Below are positions 1 through 11,833 of a stretch of DNA of 64,000 bases, piece after piece. The notes beneath the pieces were generated by a model. It saw only the letters and a list, made by a program, of their open reading frames with translations. It did not search any database and was not told where the DNA came from. The stretch spans positions 6,944,001 through 7,008,000 of the forward strand of contig NC_091272.1 in the NCBI RefSeq assembly GCF_042100115.1. Reading direction: 5' to 3'. The DNA comes from Alternaria dauci. Its lineage: Eukaryota > Ascomycota > Dothideomycetes > Pleosporales > Pleosporaceae. Position numbers and translations under genes: made by a program. Each line of letters starts with the position of its first letter. The stretch's first letter is position 1.

Positions 1-97
1 ATAATTCTTACTAGTCTTCCTATATATAAAGCGTAGGTTAAGAGTAAGTTCCTTATCTATAAAGATAATAAGAGAAGTAATTATATTAGGACCTTAG

Positions 98-341
98 TGT
101 TACACGGGGTTAGGCTATACTTCTCTAGGCTCGATCCGTACTAAGGCGAGGTAGACTAAAGCGGTAGTCCGTAAGGTATCGTATAGAATAATCAGGTGGA
201 AAAGAGTTATCGTTGTAACTAAAGGATAAACAATACTAATTCTATAAACGATAGAATAACTAGTTGATAATCTGTGTAAGAGATGAACTATTTGAGTTGA
301 CTACAACGAGAGTAATAATAAAACCTTTCCATCCTTATATC
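98..341 (-). repeat. Extra partial LTR (244 bp) abutting the 3' LTR
   Basis: This segment matches the first 244 bp of the LTR, starts with the canonical TGTTAC and joins directly to the full LTR at 342. It lies inside the CTTAG target duplication. It keeps many CA and TG dinucleotides that are TA in the adjoining full LTR, so it is less RIP-mutated than its neighbour. A tandem partial LTR duplication or unequal recombination would explain it. Confidence 0.75.
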
Positions 342-829
342 TATTACACGGGGTTAGGCTATACTTCTCTAGGCTCAGTCCGTACTAAGGCGAGGTAGAC
401 TAAAGCGGTAGTCTGTGAGGTAATATAGGGAACAATTAGGTAGAAAAGAGTTATTATTATAACTAAAGGATAAATAATACTAATTCTATAAATAATAGAA
501 TAACTAGTTAATAATCTATATAAGAGATAAACTATTTAAGTTAACTATAACAAGAGTAATAATAAAACCTTTCTATCCTTATATCCTCGTTACCTTATCT
601 ATTGCTATTACTACTATCCTATTAGTTGTAGCCTTCTAAGGGATAGTTGTAATAGTTAACATCCTGTATCAACCTACTATCCTATCCTTAGCGGGATAGC
701 TCTTCTTAGCAGGATGTCTATCACGTAATTAGCGCCCCACACTAGTTATTACCTTCTAACGTAGTTGCCTAATAGTCTCTTACTATGTGACCTGCATTAA
801 GGAGAGATCCTTCTTGTTACCTTGTAATA
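342..829 (-). repeat. 3' LTR (minus-strand element), heavily RIP-mutated
   Basis: This 488-bp LTR is the same length as the one at 7,072-7,559. Its ends are degraded to TATTAC and GTAATA. Compared with the other LTR it has many extra G-to-A and C-to-T changes at TpG and CpA. The polypurine tract lies immediately to its right at 834-844. Confidence 0.88.
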
Positions 830-969
830 TTATCCCCCCCTTTTAGGCGTATTATCTTAATACCCTAGATTTTCGTTTTCCCGTGCCTAGCGTAGTAGTG
901 GAGGCGGAGGTATAGGTATTCCTGTGGTGTCGTAACCTCTCCTCCTTCCTTTCCTTACTTCTCCTAACT

Positions 970-1575
970 ATGCCTAAGGTTCAATCGTCCCGTCGCAACT
1001 GTCTACAGAGTTTAACCGCTAAGCGTCGTGCCCGCGCGACTTAAGTGTAAGAGTAGGGTCTTAAGATAACGTTTTATTATAAGCGCTGTAAGGAGAAGAA
1101 CCTTTGTTGCTTTGTAGATACTGTAACTAGTTGTTGTGCCGGCTGTATTTCTGTAAAGGCTGAGTGTAGCCTGTTTGTTTCTAAGGAAGAGTAGGAGAAG
1201 GTTTAGGCTAAGAAGCGTAAGAAGAAACTTAAGATTACGTGTGCGGAAGAGCGTTAGGCCCTCGCAATAATGGAGACTGCCTGTCTCCGTCGTAAGCTCC
1301 TAGAGGTTAAGGCGCAAGAGCACTTATACGCTGATTGAGATCTTGCTATCCTAAATCTATAGGATTGGGCGAAAGAGTAAGCTGAGGGGAACCCTACCCC
1401 TAGTACGGACTTTTTACTAACCGAACTATCGCTACCCAGACTGTTAACTGACTTAGGCTAGTTACAGGTTAACGCCTCCTTTAATCCTTTTTCTGACTTC
1501 TTTTCTTCCCTTAAGGACCTAGTCCTCTCTTCTCTAGGTGTTTCTAATAGTACTTACGTACCTATAACTTACAGT
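970..1575 (+). pseudogene. Decayed antisense Cys-rich accessory ORF of the Gypsy element
   Basis: On the plus strand, opposite to gag-pol, one frame from the ATG at 970 reads as a recognisable protein interrupted by in-frame stops. It has a basic N-terminus, then a Cys-rich stretch including KRCKEKNLCCFVD and CCAGCISVKAECSLF (about 1,080-1,185), then a charged, helix-prone region rich in Lys, Arg and Glu (about 1,190-1,400). The stops are TAG or TAA where Trp or Gln would fit, consistent with RIP. It lies between the chromodomain end of pol and the 3' LTR and converges with pol. From memory, similar extra ORFs occur in ascomycete Gypsy elements. The function is unknown. Confidence 0.55.
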
Positions 1576-2900
1576 TCGTTAAATTTTCCTTTAGTTCCTA
1601 AGTGTTCTAGCTCTCTAGCTATCCTAGCTACTTAACTAAGTATTTCTACTAACAACTAATTTTCTATAGGTCCCTAATTTCCTTAACCTTGTACTCGTCA
1701 TCTTTAAGCTCTATATTAGTAGCTAGCTTAGCATCTAGAGGTGCTCTTTCTAGGAGTTTCTTATAAAAGACAGGGTAGATACGTATGCCTAGTAGGAGTT
1801 AGAGTTTATAATTTACATTACCTATTTCTTCTAGAACTTTGAATAGTCCTACTTAGAGGTTATCTAGTTTCTTGCTTAGTCGCTTAGTTTTCAAGTTCTA
1901 TCGTAACAGGAAAACTTTGTCCCCCTTCTTAAAGGTTAGTCCCTTAATCCTTTACTTATTAGCCGCTTTAGCTGTTGTAAGGTTCCTGTAAGCTATATTC
2001 TTACTTAATTTGTCGTGCAGTTCTCGCATCAAGCGGGCTTTATTATCTGCACCTACTGCGATACTCTCTATATCTTTTAGATCTTAATAAGTAATCGGCT
2101 TATATCCGTAGTTCGTATAGTATAGCGAGTACTTAGTCGTCACAGACCTAGTACTATTGTAGGCTAATTATGCTATTAGTAAGAGTTTAACCTAATTATC
2201 TTACAGCTTATTAGCGTACATCCTTAGATACTATTCTAGTGTCTAGTTCGTTTGTTCCGTCTAGCCATCTATTTTAGGGTAGAAGCTAGTCGATAGCTTC
2301 TTCTTCACACCTAACTTTACTAGGAATATGTTCTAATACTTAGACGTAAACAGTTTATTACAATTAGTAATAAACTCTTTAGGTATCCTATACTCTAACA
2401 TTAGTGCCTTACTAACCTTATACGCGTATTCTTCTACCGTAATAGTTTCTTCTATAGGCACAAACTTTACTCCTTTCGTGTAACGACACACAATAACTAG
2501 GACTATATCGCATAATCTTCTGGATCCTAGTTCTAACGACTTCAGGAGCTTTACTATAAAGTCTATTATTACGCTGCTCTATAGTCTTATTAGTGGTAGT
2601 AAGGGTTGTAACAGGCTATAGGGCTTATATCTTTTAGGTTTATTCTAGTAATAAGCTAAACAGTTACCTAAGACGTCCTATACCTTCACTTATAAGCGTA
2701 GTATTGTAAACACCTTTAATAGTCGCCTAACCATTTCTTCTAGTAATGTATATCTATACTCTAGGGACTCATACAGTTCCTTAATAAGACTTAATCTTAT
2801 GTATAGGGGTACATATATTCAATCGCTTCGAATTATATCTTAGTACTCTCACTCGTCTTATAACAGTTCGTTAGAGCCGTTCTCGTCAGGCTTAAACTGC
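1575..2900 (-). pseudogene. Decayed integrase and C-terminal chromodomain of Gypsy pol
   Basis: The minus-strand frame carries an integrase core. A segment reads IIDFIVKL near the first catalytic Asp. ITNCNKLFTSKY sits where the family has a form like ISDRDKLFTSKF, so the second catalytic Asp has become Asn. Then comes STSFYPKIDG-stop-TEQTN-stop-TLE, which fits the family's STxFHPQTDGQTERxNQTLE. At about 1,575-1,702 a chromodomain is visible: DEYKVKEIRDL, then KYLVK-stop-LG, then NT-stop-ELKENLTNC, with conserved Trp codons converted to TAG. The chromodomain places the element in the chromoviruses, whose integrases target heterochromatin marks. The upstream zinc-binding HHCC part is too decayed to outline, so the right boundary is approximate. 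Confidence 0.8.
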
Positions 2901-2999
2901 CAGCTGGCCGCTCTCTGCTACTACTGCTGCTGAAGTGTTTCTACCCGCTCGGCCACCTTAGCTATCTTAGCTAGTTCCGGCTAGTTATAACGTAGTGTG

Positions 3000-4990
3000 C
3001 TATTAGGCATCTTCTTAAACATAGCGTTATATAGTTCCTTATGATTTTCCTCGCGTAAGTTGGATCTCCTGCTTAAAGCATCTGCAGCTCTGTTAAGCGT
3101 TCTAGCGCGGTGAGTTATCTTAAAGTTAAACTAAGCTAGCATCTTAGCCTATTAGACTTGTCGTCAGTTAAGTTTCTTCGTTGTCATGAAACCTGCCAAG
3201 TTCTGGTAATTAGTAAAAACCTCGATCTAGTGTGGTAGTCCTAGCAAATAGACTTCCCACTGTTTAAAGGCATTAACTACTCCTAGTAGCTCCTTATCGT
3301 GAACGTCGTAGTTTAGTTCTGCTCTAGAGAACTTTCTTAAGTAGTAGAACACTGGTCTCCACTTTTTGTCTGGGCACTGCTGCGACAATACAGCTCCGAG
3401 TGCATAATCTGACGTGTTGGTCTCAACTCGCGTCTCTCGCTTTGGGTCGTACATCTCTAGTACTAGTGCCTTGAGGAATATCTGCTTAATTCGATTAAAA
3501 GCCTCCTGATGTTCCTCGTTCTATTTGAAACCAACTTCCTTCTTCGTGATCTTAGAGAGAGGTGTTGTAATCTTTGAGTAATCCTTAATAAACTTCTGGT
3601 AGTAGTTAGTAAATCCTAGGAAGGATTGTACGTCCTTAACTGTTTTAGGCGTTGGCCACTCCTGTACAGCCGCTGTCTTCTTTAGGTTTATCTTCACCCC
3701 CTCTGTGGATATTATGAAGCCTAGGTATTCCGTTTCCTTCGTGTGGAATTCGCACTTCCCTGGCTGTAGGTACAGCTTGTATTCCTTAAGCTTCCTAAGC
3801 ACTTTCTTAACATGTTCTATATATTCTTCTAGCGTCCCGCTAGAGTATACTAGCATATCGTCGATGTACGCTGTGACGAAGATTCTAAGGTACTTGTGAA
3901 GAGCGTTGTTGATGACTAACTAAAACGTTGCTGGGGCATTCGTTAACCTAAAAGGCATTACTGTGTACTCGAATAGTCTATATTTCGTTTTGAACGCTGT
4001 TATCTATTCGTGTCCTTCCTTGATCCTGATTTAGTGAAATCCTTCCTGAACGTCGAACTTCGTAAACTACTTAGCTCCCTGGAGTCGATCTATGAGCTCG
4101 GTTATTAGTGGTAAGGGATATCGGTTCTTCTGAGTAACGCTGTTCAACCTTCAGAAGTTGATACATAGTCGCTACTTCCCGTTAGGCTTCTTTACGAACA
4201 AGATGGGTGAGGCTATTGGGCCTGATCCCGGTCGGATAAATCCCTTCTTCAGATTCTTCTGGATGTACTCCCTTAGCTTAGCATCGTGCTCGGGCGATAT
4301 GGGATACATAGGTCCTGGGCTTAACTTTACCCCTTTATCTAGGATGATCTCGTGATCCTAATCCTAATAGTCTGCTAAATCCGTGGCTTCGTTTTCCTCG
4401 AAGAGTTCTCTAAACTCGTCGGTCTGATACTCTCTTAGTATCTCTAGTGGTAAGGGTCCTTCCTTTGTAGTCGCGACTCGTCTTATCTATATGACTCCTA
4501 CTCTTTGAGGGTCCTTCTTATAGATTCTTATGATCTTATGAGGCGAGATCTTGCCGAACCTCCCGTCCTGGGTTAAGCTCTGGTCCTTCAGGCTCACTCT
4601 TTAGCGTACTCCAGTAACCTTGTGCACAGGTTCTCTTCTAAGTATCGTCTTCATTCGCCAGTCGATGGCGGGGTTATAGGCATCTAGCCAGTCATAACCA
4701 ATCAACATGTCTAGTCCTCCTAGTTCTATTATGTTGATATTTATTTAGCATTCTATGCTAGCTATCCGTAGCTTTATTAATTCGGTTTCCATCCGTATCA
4801 TGCCGTTTCTATATTCCATGGGTTTCTTGTCAGCTAACAGTACCGATACTAGGTTCTTCTTAACCTGGTAGGGTAGTTCGTGTTTCTCTACCACTCTAGG
4901 TGAGATTATCGTCTGTGCGGCCCCGCTATCCACGAGCGCCTCGATGTTTCGTCCCTATACAGATATAGTCGTAAGCAGCTGCTTCACCCG
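3000..4990 (-). pseudogene. Decayed protease, reverse transcriptase and RNase H of Gypsy pol
   Basis: Reading the minus strand, the aspartic protease appears first with the ALVDSGAAQTIIS active-site motif (near 4,900-4,950). The reverse transcriptase follows from about 4,340 to 3,520: [21 protein letters not shown], then the intact catalytic YIDDMLVYS at about 3,840-3,870, then LQPGKCEFH and YLGFIIS, and the connection region SFLGFTNYYQKFIKDYS. RNase H starts at 3,454 with ETNTSDYALGAVLSQ. The usual ETDASD has become ETNTSD, so the catalytic Asp is lost. Several in-frame stops separate these blocks. The family assignment is secure and the element is inactive. Domain edges are approximate. Confidence 0.88.
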
Positions 4991-5682
4991 ACTATCGGTA
5001 TCCTGCACCTTCCTAAGGGTCGTTTTAGGACTGCCTTCACTAGCGTAACCCTATCCCTAGCGGCATCTTAGTTTTTTAACTGCTTACCTTTCCTGTACTT
5101 AGGAAAGTAGCCTGTGTTATTCTTTAAGCTGTAGTGCGTCAAGCACCTGTCGTCGTAATAGAAGCTCTAATAAATGTTCTAGTAAGGTATCTCCTCCCTA
5201 GTGATCCTCTTCCTTAGTTAAGCCTTCTTAGCCTCGTAAATCTTACAATCTGCTACCTCGCAGATGTTTGATGATAGGGTGCGATAGTAATAGTCATCCA
5301 CCTTGTGTGCTTCCTTGAGCTGCTTGTGATGGAAGTCACACCTGTTCCTGCATTGCGTCTATAGAAGTCTGTAGTGGATCTCCACTTTCTCTGGTTTGTG
5401 TAGATGGCAGATGTCTGCTAGACATTCGTCTGCCCAGAGGTTCAGGTGGCAGCACTGGTCCTGGTCTGTCCTGCAATCCTCCTTATCTTGCTTATGGAAC
5501 TCGCAATTTATCTTGCAGTCATACTAACACAAATCCTTGTGATCCTTGGTATCTTCTACTTCGTGGGCTTCTTGGTCCTCGACCTCAGCTATTGGATTAT
5601 CGAAGTAGGGTTGTTGGTGTATCGCCTGATACCCAATTTCTTCGGCATTCGGGCTGGTAATCATGATTCGTTCGCGAACTGT

Positions 5683-6921
5683 GCATTCGTCGGCGTAGTG
5701 TGTCTTGTTACCACATACCTAACACTGGTTGTTAGCTAATCGTTCTATCACGATGGTGCCTTTGACCTTCTAGTTAGTCTTCTTTGGCTGGCCTATGGTG
5801 AGAACTTCGTTGTCTGGTTTAACTCTTGGGACGATTTCGTAGCCTTCCTTATCCTCTAAGCGTGCCTCCTTGTATAGGTCTAAGTCGCTTAGGTTGTTAT
5901 CCGGCTCTATCCCGGCCGGGTAAGGCGTGCCTTGTCTGATTATCCGGATCTTGATAGCTGCCTGTTTGACTTGTTCTTCTTCGCAATCCCTAGCGAAGTG
6001 TCCTGTCTTCCCGCATTGGAGATATGCTTTGTTGTCGTAACGCCGCTAGCGTTCTTCCTTAGAGAGACCGTCGTGTCTTTTACCTCCTCAGGTTTTCTTG
6101 TCTTTAGCCTTCTCTTGTACCTTGCCAGTCATAATAGCGTCGCTATCCCTGTCAAATCTACTACGCTGTTTCTTCATGTTGGGCAGGTTAGGTTGGAAGT
6201 ATTTCTTCTAATCGTTTTGTTCCCACAACCTGTTGTCAATACGCGTGGCTAGCTCGATTAGAGCGTGTAGTGTCCTAGGCTTATCGTAGTGTATAAGGCC
6301 GTCCTTAACATTCTCTTTAAGGCCTGCTTCGAATACTATTCAAAGTGCCGCATCATCCTAATCGATCCGTGCTTATAGTTGCTTAAATTCCGCCGTGTAT
6401 GCCGATACTAACAAGGTCTACCTTAGGCGAGTGATCTTCTTCTCTACCTAGTTCTAAGCGTCTACTTCTCTAAAGATGCGTCCTATCTCTTACTTAAACT
6501 CTATCCAACTTGCGAATAAGGTACGGGTTCCTTCTTTAGTACCTATGTGTTCTGCATCTAGTAGATAGTCGTCCACATAGGGTTGCATCTAATTAGAAGC
6601 CTTATCCTTCATGTATGTACTAGCCATAAGGATCTTTTCCTAGTCATTAGGTACCTTGTTGTACTCGCAGTACAGGTCGATATTAGTGAGAAATACTCGT
6701 AGCTTTTCTTGTTCTCCACTGTATTTCTCTAGTAACGCTATCTTAGGTTTCTTTGTAGCAACGGGTCGTTCGTTAGGGGTTATCATTAGTTACCCTGCAA
6801 GCTGATTAATTATTGCCTGTATCTTAGCAATCTGCTGAGCCTGCGTAGTTGTGTGTTGCCTAAGATTCCTAAGCTTAGTGACGTTAGGGTTCTCTCCCTC
6901 GTTATCGGATGCTTCTAGCAT
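5683..6921 (-). pseudogene. Decayed gag with two CCHC zinc knuckles
   Basis: From an ATG at 6,921 on the minus strand a gag-like protein can be followed through many stops. It has a helix-rich N-terminus, a capsid-like part including VFLTNIDLYCEYN, and a later NRLWEQND stretch. Two CCHC knuckles follow. The one at 5,983-6,024 reads YLQCGKTGHFARDC, with Tyr in place of the first Cys (TGT to TAT). The one at 5,683-5,724 has the form C-stop-V-C-GNKTHYADEC. Both defects are TpG to TpA changes. Gag would package the element RNA into virus-like particles; this copy cannot. Confidence 0.75.
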
Positions 6922-7071
6922 CTTATCATTTTCTAGGGTAGGGCGTGCTAGCGTTGAGGGTCCCTAACCCTAAGCCCTGTTGTTCTACGCGTTTCCCTAA
7001 TAAGCTATTGTTGAATCTTAATTGGGCTGTCCTGTTAGTTAAACGTCTACTGATATCTAAGGTAGTTAAAG

Positions 7072-7559
7072 TGTTACATAGGGTTAGGCTATACTTCTCT
7101 AAGCTCGGTCTGTACTAAGGCGAGATAGACTAAGGCGGTAGTCCGTAAGGTAATGTAGGGAATAATTAGGTGGAAAAGAGTTACTGTTGTAACTAAAGGA
7201 TAAATAATACTAATTCTATAAATAATAGAATAACTAGTTAATAATCTGTATAAGAGATAAACTATTTAAGTTAACTATAACGAGAGTAATAATAAAACCT
7301 TTCTATCCTTATATCCTTGTTGCCTTGTCTATTGCTATTACTGCTATCCTATCGGTTGTAGCCTTCCGAGGGATAGTTATAATAGTTAACATCCTGTATT
7401 GACCTGCTATCCTATCCTTAGCGGGATAGCTCTTCTTAGTAGGATGTCTATTACGTGATTAGCGCCCCGCACTAGTTATTACCTTCTAACGTGGTCGCCC
7501 GATAGTCTCTTACTATACGACCTGTATTAAGGAGAGATCCTTCTTGTTACCTTGTAACA
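7072..7559 (-). repeat. 5' LTR of the minus-strand Gypsy element
   Basis: This 488-bp LTR has intact TGTTAC and GTAACA ends that are perfect inverted repeats of each other. It is followed by CTTAG at 7,560-7,564, which matches CTTAG at 93-97. It is less RIP-mutated than the LTR at 342-829. Confidence 0.88.
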
Positions 7560-7564
7560 CTTAG

Positions 7565-8594
7565 TACCCTTCTAGCTAAGCTATATCCTATATATTAAAA
7601 ATAGTATACTATATAACTTAGTATACCTTATACCTTAGTCCTTAATTCCTTTATTATAACTCTCCCTTAGAGTCTAACCCTATCTTCCTTATATAAGGAG
7701 GATTTAACCTTTATTACTTATAATACTATAGCCTAAAGTTTAACTTATATTTAGTAAAGATACTAAAAATTTCTAGTATTAGTCTACTTTATCTTCTTAA
7801 AGGCTTCTAGTAGAGTTAGGTATTAGCTATACTAAGATAGTATTATTTTCTACTATTACTATAAGGGGTTTTTCCTTAAATAGCGCTATAATAGTTAGTA
7901 GATTAATATCTTATTTAAGCTACCTCCTCTTAATCTAAGCTAAAAGATTCTTAGCCTAGAGCTATTAGCTAAGATTAAGTAATCTACTTTATAAGTTTTC
8001 TTCTATACCCTACTAGAGTATAGATTACTTATTAAGGTATACCTAACCTTTATCTATAAATACTTATAGTATAAGGTAATTATTCTTATAGTAACTAGGT
8101 TTCTTATACACCTAGTAGTTTATAGCTATATTAAAGGACTATACTTAGTTTCTACCCTAACTATACTAAGAGTTATAGTTCTAGTAGCCTTAGGTATTAG
8201 TAGTATATAATTAATTATTATAAGTCTAATAACCCTTCTATTAATACCTACTATATTATTAGGATTAGTACTAACCCTATAGTTATAGCCTTTTAGGTTC
8301 TTAACTATTTATTAAAAGGTTCTAGTTTATTATATTATTAACTCTATATTCTACTTCTATATAAATACCTAAGTTACTTATAAGCTCTATTTCCTAAGAT
8401 ATTTATTATAGCTTCTAAGGTTTAAGTTCTAAGCTAGCTTAATTAATTCTTAGGTTTAGTATTTTATTAACTAACTTATCTACTTCTATACTAGTAGGGG
8501 CCTTTCTAGGGGGTAACTAAGTTAGTTAATAGTACTAATTATCTTCCCTAACTAGGATAGATAACTTTAGGGCTTAAAAAATTTATGTAAGGAT
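7565..8594. other. Unidentified AT-rich RIP-decayed DNA
   Basis: About 1 kb of AT-rich sequence with few CA or TG dinucleotides and no ORF of note on either strand. It is most likely an old transposon destroyed by RIP, but I could not match it to any family. It ends abruptly at 8,595, where the first copy of the large repeat unit begins. Confidence 0.6.
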
Positions 8595-8651
8595 ATACTA
8601 TAGAGGTAAACAGTATAACTAGCATAGGGTTAGAGGTAAGAGAGTAGCTAT

Positions 8652-9250
8652 AGAGGTCTACCCCTAGGGGTAAGATAGTATCTATAGAGTACTACCCTTA
8701 GGGGCGAGATAGTAGGCGTAGAGTGCTACCCCCAGGGGCGAGATAGTAGGCGCGGGTTGCTGCAAGTTACTGCAAGTTACTACCCCCGGGGGCGAGATAG
8801 TAGGCGTAGAGTGCTGCCCCCAGGGGCAAGATAGTAGCCGTAGAGTGCTGCCCCCGGGGGCGAGATAGTAGCCGTAGAGTGCTGCCCCCGGGGGCGAGAT
8901 AGTAGCCGTAGAGTGCTGCCCCCAGGGGCGAGATAGTAGCCGTAGAGTGCTGCCCCTAGGGGCGAGATAGTAGCCGTAGAGTGCTGCCCCTGGGGGCGAG
9001 ATAGTAGCCGTAGAGTGCTGCCCCCGGGGGCGAGATAGTAGCCGTAGAGTGCTGCCCCCAGGGGCGAGATAGTAGCCGTAGAGTGCTGCCCCCGGGGGCG
9101 AGATAGTAGCCGTAGAGTGCTGCCCCCGGGGGCGAGATAGTAGCCGTAGAGTGCTGCCCCCGGGGGCGAGATAGTAGGCGTAGAGTGCTGCCCCCAGGGG
9201 CGAGATAGTAGCCGCGGATTGCCGTAAGGTGCTGCCCTTGGGGGCGAGAG
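8652..9250. repeat. 34-bp GC-rich palindromic minisatellite, copy 1 (about 17 units)
   Basis: Units of 34 bp consist of GTAGAGTGCTG, a core CCCCCGGGGG or CCCCCAGGGG, then CGAGATAGTAGCC. Edge units are more diverged (CCCCTAGGGG, CCCTTAGGGG). The array is the same length as in copy 3 and exactly 14 units shorter than in copy 2. It lies about 160 bp upstream of gene A. Long minus-strand reading frames through it exist only because a 34-bp unit cycles through three frames without a stop. Confidence 0.92.
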
Positions 9251-9407
9251 TGACTAACACTCACCGCTAGACTTACAGCGGCCTATGCAAGAATAGACGG
9301 CTTCTCGCCTACTTATACCTTGTGTAGTACCTCTCTATTGCTTTCTTACCTTCTCTTATCTCTTTTCCACTTACCTTAGTTTCTGTGTTCTTTCTAACAA
9401 CGTTGCA

Positions 9408-11675
9408 ATGAAGCGCCCTCTAGCAAACGTTTTAACCAAAAACAGCAAACGGCAGCGTACGAATGATCCAGAGATTGAAGAGACAACTCCTATCCACGAA
9501 CAAGCTGCGCCATACCTACTCGCTATAGCGAAGTTTCCAATCGATGCGCTTAGCGCAGAATGGAGTTTTGGTGTCAATAGGTCTATTGACACAGCACACC
9601 AGCGCCGCCTCTGCGAGATCTTTAACGAAACTGGTATTCTTCGACGAGACCCTAGCCACCAACTGCAGATTGCCTGTTCTAAGGAACACGTAGAGCAGAT
9701 GCTTCATCATCTGAAGGTGGAATTGCCAGCTCAGAGCACAGTTACTTCTGCCACGTTTGCGGATAAGGAAGGATTGGAATGGCCGTCGTTCAAGAGCTGG
9801 AAAAGCGTGACTGGAGGGACAGCGGAACTTATTACGGGTCACCATCGTGTAGAGGCATTCAAAGAGTATCTTCGCCTTCGGCAGTTAGGAGAAGAGGAGA
9901 GGTGGTGGGTGTGCCGCATCTACGATAAAGGCGGGTGCCCCTTAACGCGCGTACTGTGAACAACAGCCCCTAACCTTTTTAGACACGCTACCACCAGACA
10001 CTCGTGTTAAACTTCGGGCGAATCGGGCCGATATTACGCTCCCTGACAATCATGGCCAGATATGGTCCAAGTTAACCAGCCTGTTCTGCACAAACGCCAA
10101 TCTCTTTCAAGGCTCAAGCAAGTCAGTTAAGAAAGAGATGAGAGAGCATCTTCAGCTTAGTAGCCGCGTCAAGTTCCCAATACGGCGGCTAGTTACCCTG
10201 TGGAGAAATCAAAACTGGCAGCCCCTGCTTACGCGTTGGTGTTCTACCGCAATTGGGCAGGCAACGTTTAATCTCTCCACTTTTGAGTGGATGGCTAGTT
10301 GTCGGATAGATGACGTATGTGTAACCCGCCGCCGAAATACTCTGACCTGTCTTGCTAATCTACTATCTAGCATTAGTTCGCTGCGTTTGAGAACGTACTT
10401 CGCATCTCTACATCTATTCGAAAGCAGTATGGGGTTGACGCCAGTTTAGCAGACTGGAACACGCTAGCTAGCCTGCCCCAGGCACGAAGTCCCCATGACG
10501 TACAAGACCTGTTCTACCCTGGCGAGGAGTTAGACAAGGATCCTGGCCCTTCCCATACGCGCCGGCAGGGCTTCTTCCCAACTCTAAGCAATGAGGCCTA
10601 CCATGCGCTATACTCCACTGTACTTTCAAAGCCCACACACACGTACACAAACATCCTCGCTCTCTTAAAAACCCCGAAGAAAGAGGGGAAGCTTATGAGG
10701 AGTATTATGACCCACGTCAGCCAATGGGTAAACAGCGGATCCGCCAAGGTGTCTGACAGCGACAACAACAAACCCGCACTGCGGAAGTATCTAGTGCCCG
10801 TGCTGCAGAGCAGGCATGCCGGCCAGGCTGATCAAAAATCTCTTGACCTCCAACAAGAAGTACTGCAACACGTACAGCAAAATGCGGAAGCATTCACAAG
10901 CTCTATACTAGACCGCTATATTGACGAGTACCCAAGTGCAGAGATCAAGAACTACGGCGCACGCTTCCAGCATAAGGTGTGGAGAGAACTGCTGTCAATT
11001 GTGACCAGTTTCACAGGGCCAACCTTGCACAACAAGCACTTGGCGTGCCTAATTTAAAGCGATACCTACATAGCGCGAACGCCTACAATCGCACAAATCG
11101 CGTGTGATGCTATCTGTTAGGTCCCTAAAGTCATTAACGAACCTGCGCTCCAGTCTACTAGGGCAGTAAACGACTTGCTAGAGACAATTCAGGTCGCAAT
11201 CACTGAATGGATGTCTAGACACACTCTAGAAGACTCTGATAATACAAGTCAAGAGGTTCCGCTGCCCGCAAGGCACTCTAACGCCGAGTCTAGCAGAGAG
11301 AGAGAGCTCAATCTGACAGTCTCTAAAGCGGCACGTAGCGTTTCAGCACGGTCGAGTTCGGACCAGCTTACCCCAGAGCTAATTTCTCACCCCTCAACTG
11401 AGCCGCGCATACCCAAGGCATCCCAGCAGACCAAAGTTCAAAACAGGGGGATTGAGGACTTGAGTCTAAGCGACCTTGCTGCAGCCCGAGAGAAACACCG
11501 TCAGAAACGCACCCTTAGCGACCAGGTAGCTGTAAAGGGCAGTGCTTCTCTAAGCGAAAAGACCCGAAAGAAACACCGTAAGAAACACACCCTTAGCGAC
11601 CAGGTAGCTGTAGAGGGCAGTGCTTCTCCAAGCGAAAAGACTCGACAGAAACAACGAGGGGCTTAGAGGAAGTAA
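9408..11675 (+). pseudogene. Gene A copy 1: ParB/Srx-like domain protein, broken by RIP
   Basis: Same gene as at 34,062-36,329, with exons at about 9,408-9,908, 9,967-10,314 and 10,371-11,675. The ParB-like domain in exon 1 is unchanged. Exon 3 carries three in-frame stops absent from copy 2: CAA to TAA at 11,055, CAG to TAG at 11,118 and TGG to TAG at 11,664. There are also several missense changes, such as Glu to Lys. Nearly all differences from copy 2 are CA to TA or TG to TA, so RIP is the likely cause. A truncated protein of about 510 residues that keeps the N-terminal domain could still be made if the gene is expressed. Confidence 0.75.
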
Positions 11676-11833
11676 TCCGTATCTGACCCTAGCCCTAACC
11701 CAATAGACACTGTTCCTCTCCTCTTTCCTCTGCACTGGATATTGTGATTCTCGATCATCATCTATCGATCTACCCTACAAGATCCTCAGCCCTTAGCCAA
11801 CGTACTATTTTATATAATACTGTTCTTATCATC

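Larger units (their letters stand above)
98..7559 (-). mobile_element. RIP-decayed Ty3/Gypsy chromovirus LTR retrotransposon
   Basis: This is a near-complete LTR retrotransposon read on the minus strand. Two 488-bp LTRs (342-829 and 7,072-7,559) begin TGTTAC and end GTAACA, with TATTAC and GTAATA in the left, more mutated copy. The order on the minus strand is gag, protease, reverse transcriptase, RNase H, integrase, chromodomain, which is the Ty3/Gypsy order. A polypurine run (AAAAGGGGGGG on the minus strand, 834-844) sits next to the left LTR, as expected for the 3' LTR. The 5-bp target duplication CTTAG is found at 93-97 and 7,560-7,564, so the whole of 98-7,559 inserted as one piece or was later enlarged inside that duplication. 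Every coding region is broken by stops, mostly TGG to TAG and CAG to TAG, which is a RIP signature. It is not functional. Confidence 0.9.

Noticed and set aside
5446..6252. Plus-strand hydrophobic ORFs (97 and 106 codons)
   Set aside because: They lie antisense to the decayed gag of the Gypsy element and have no independent support.
8682..9264. Minus-strand open frames of 102-192 codons in the 34-bp array (and up to 318 codons at 32,958-33,914)
   Set aside because: A stop-free 34-bp repeat read in rotating frames gives a 34-residue periodic frame whose length just follows array length. There is no start context or independent protein signal.
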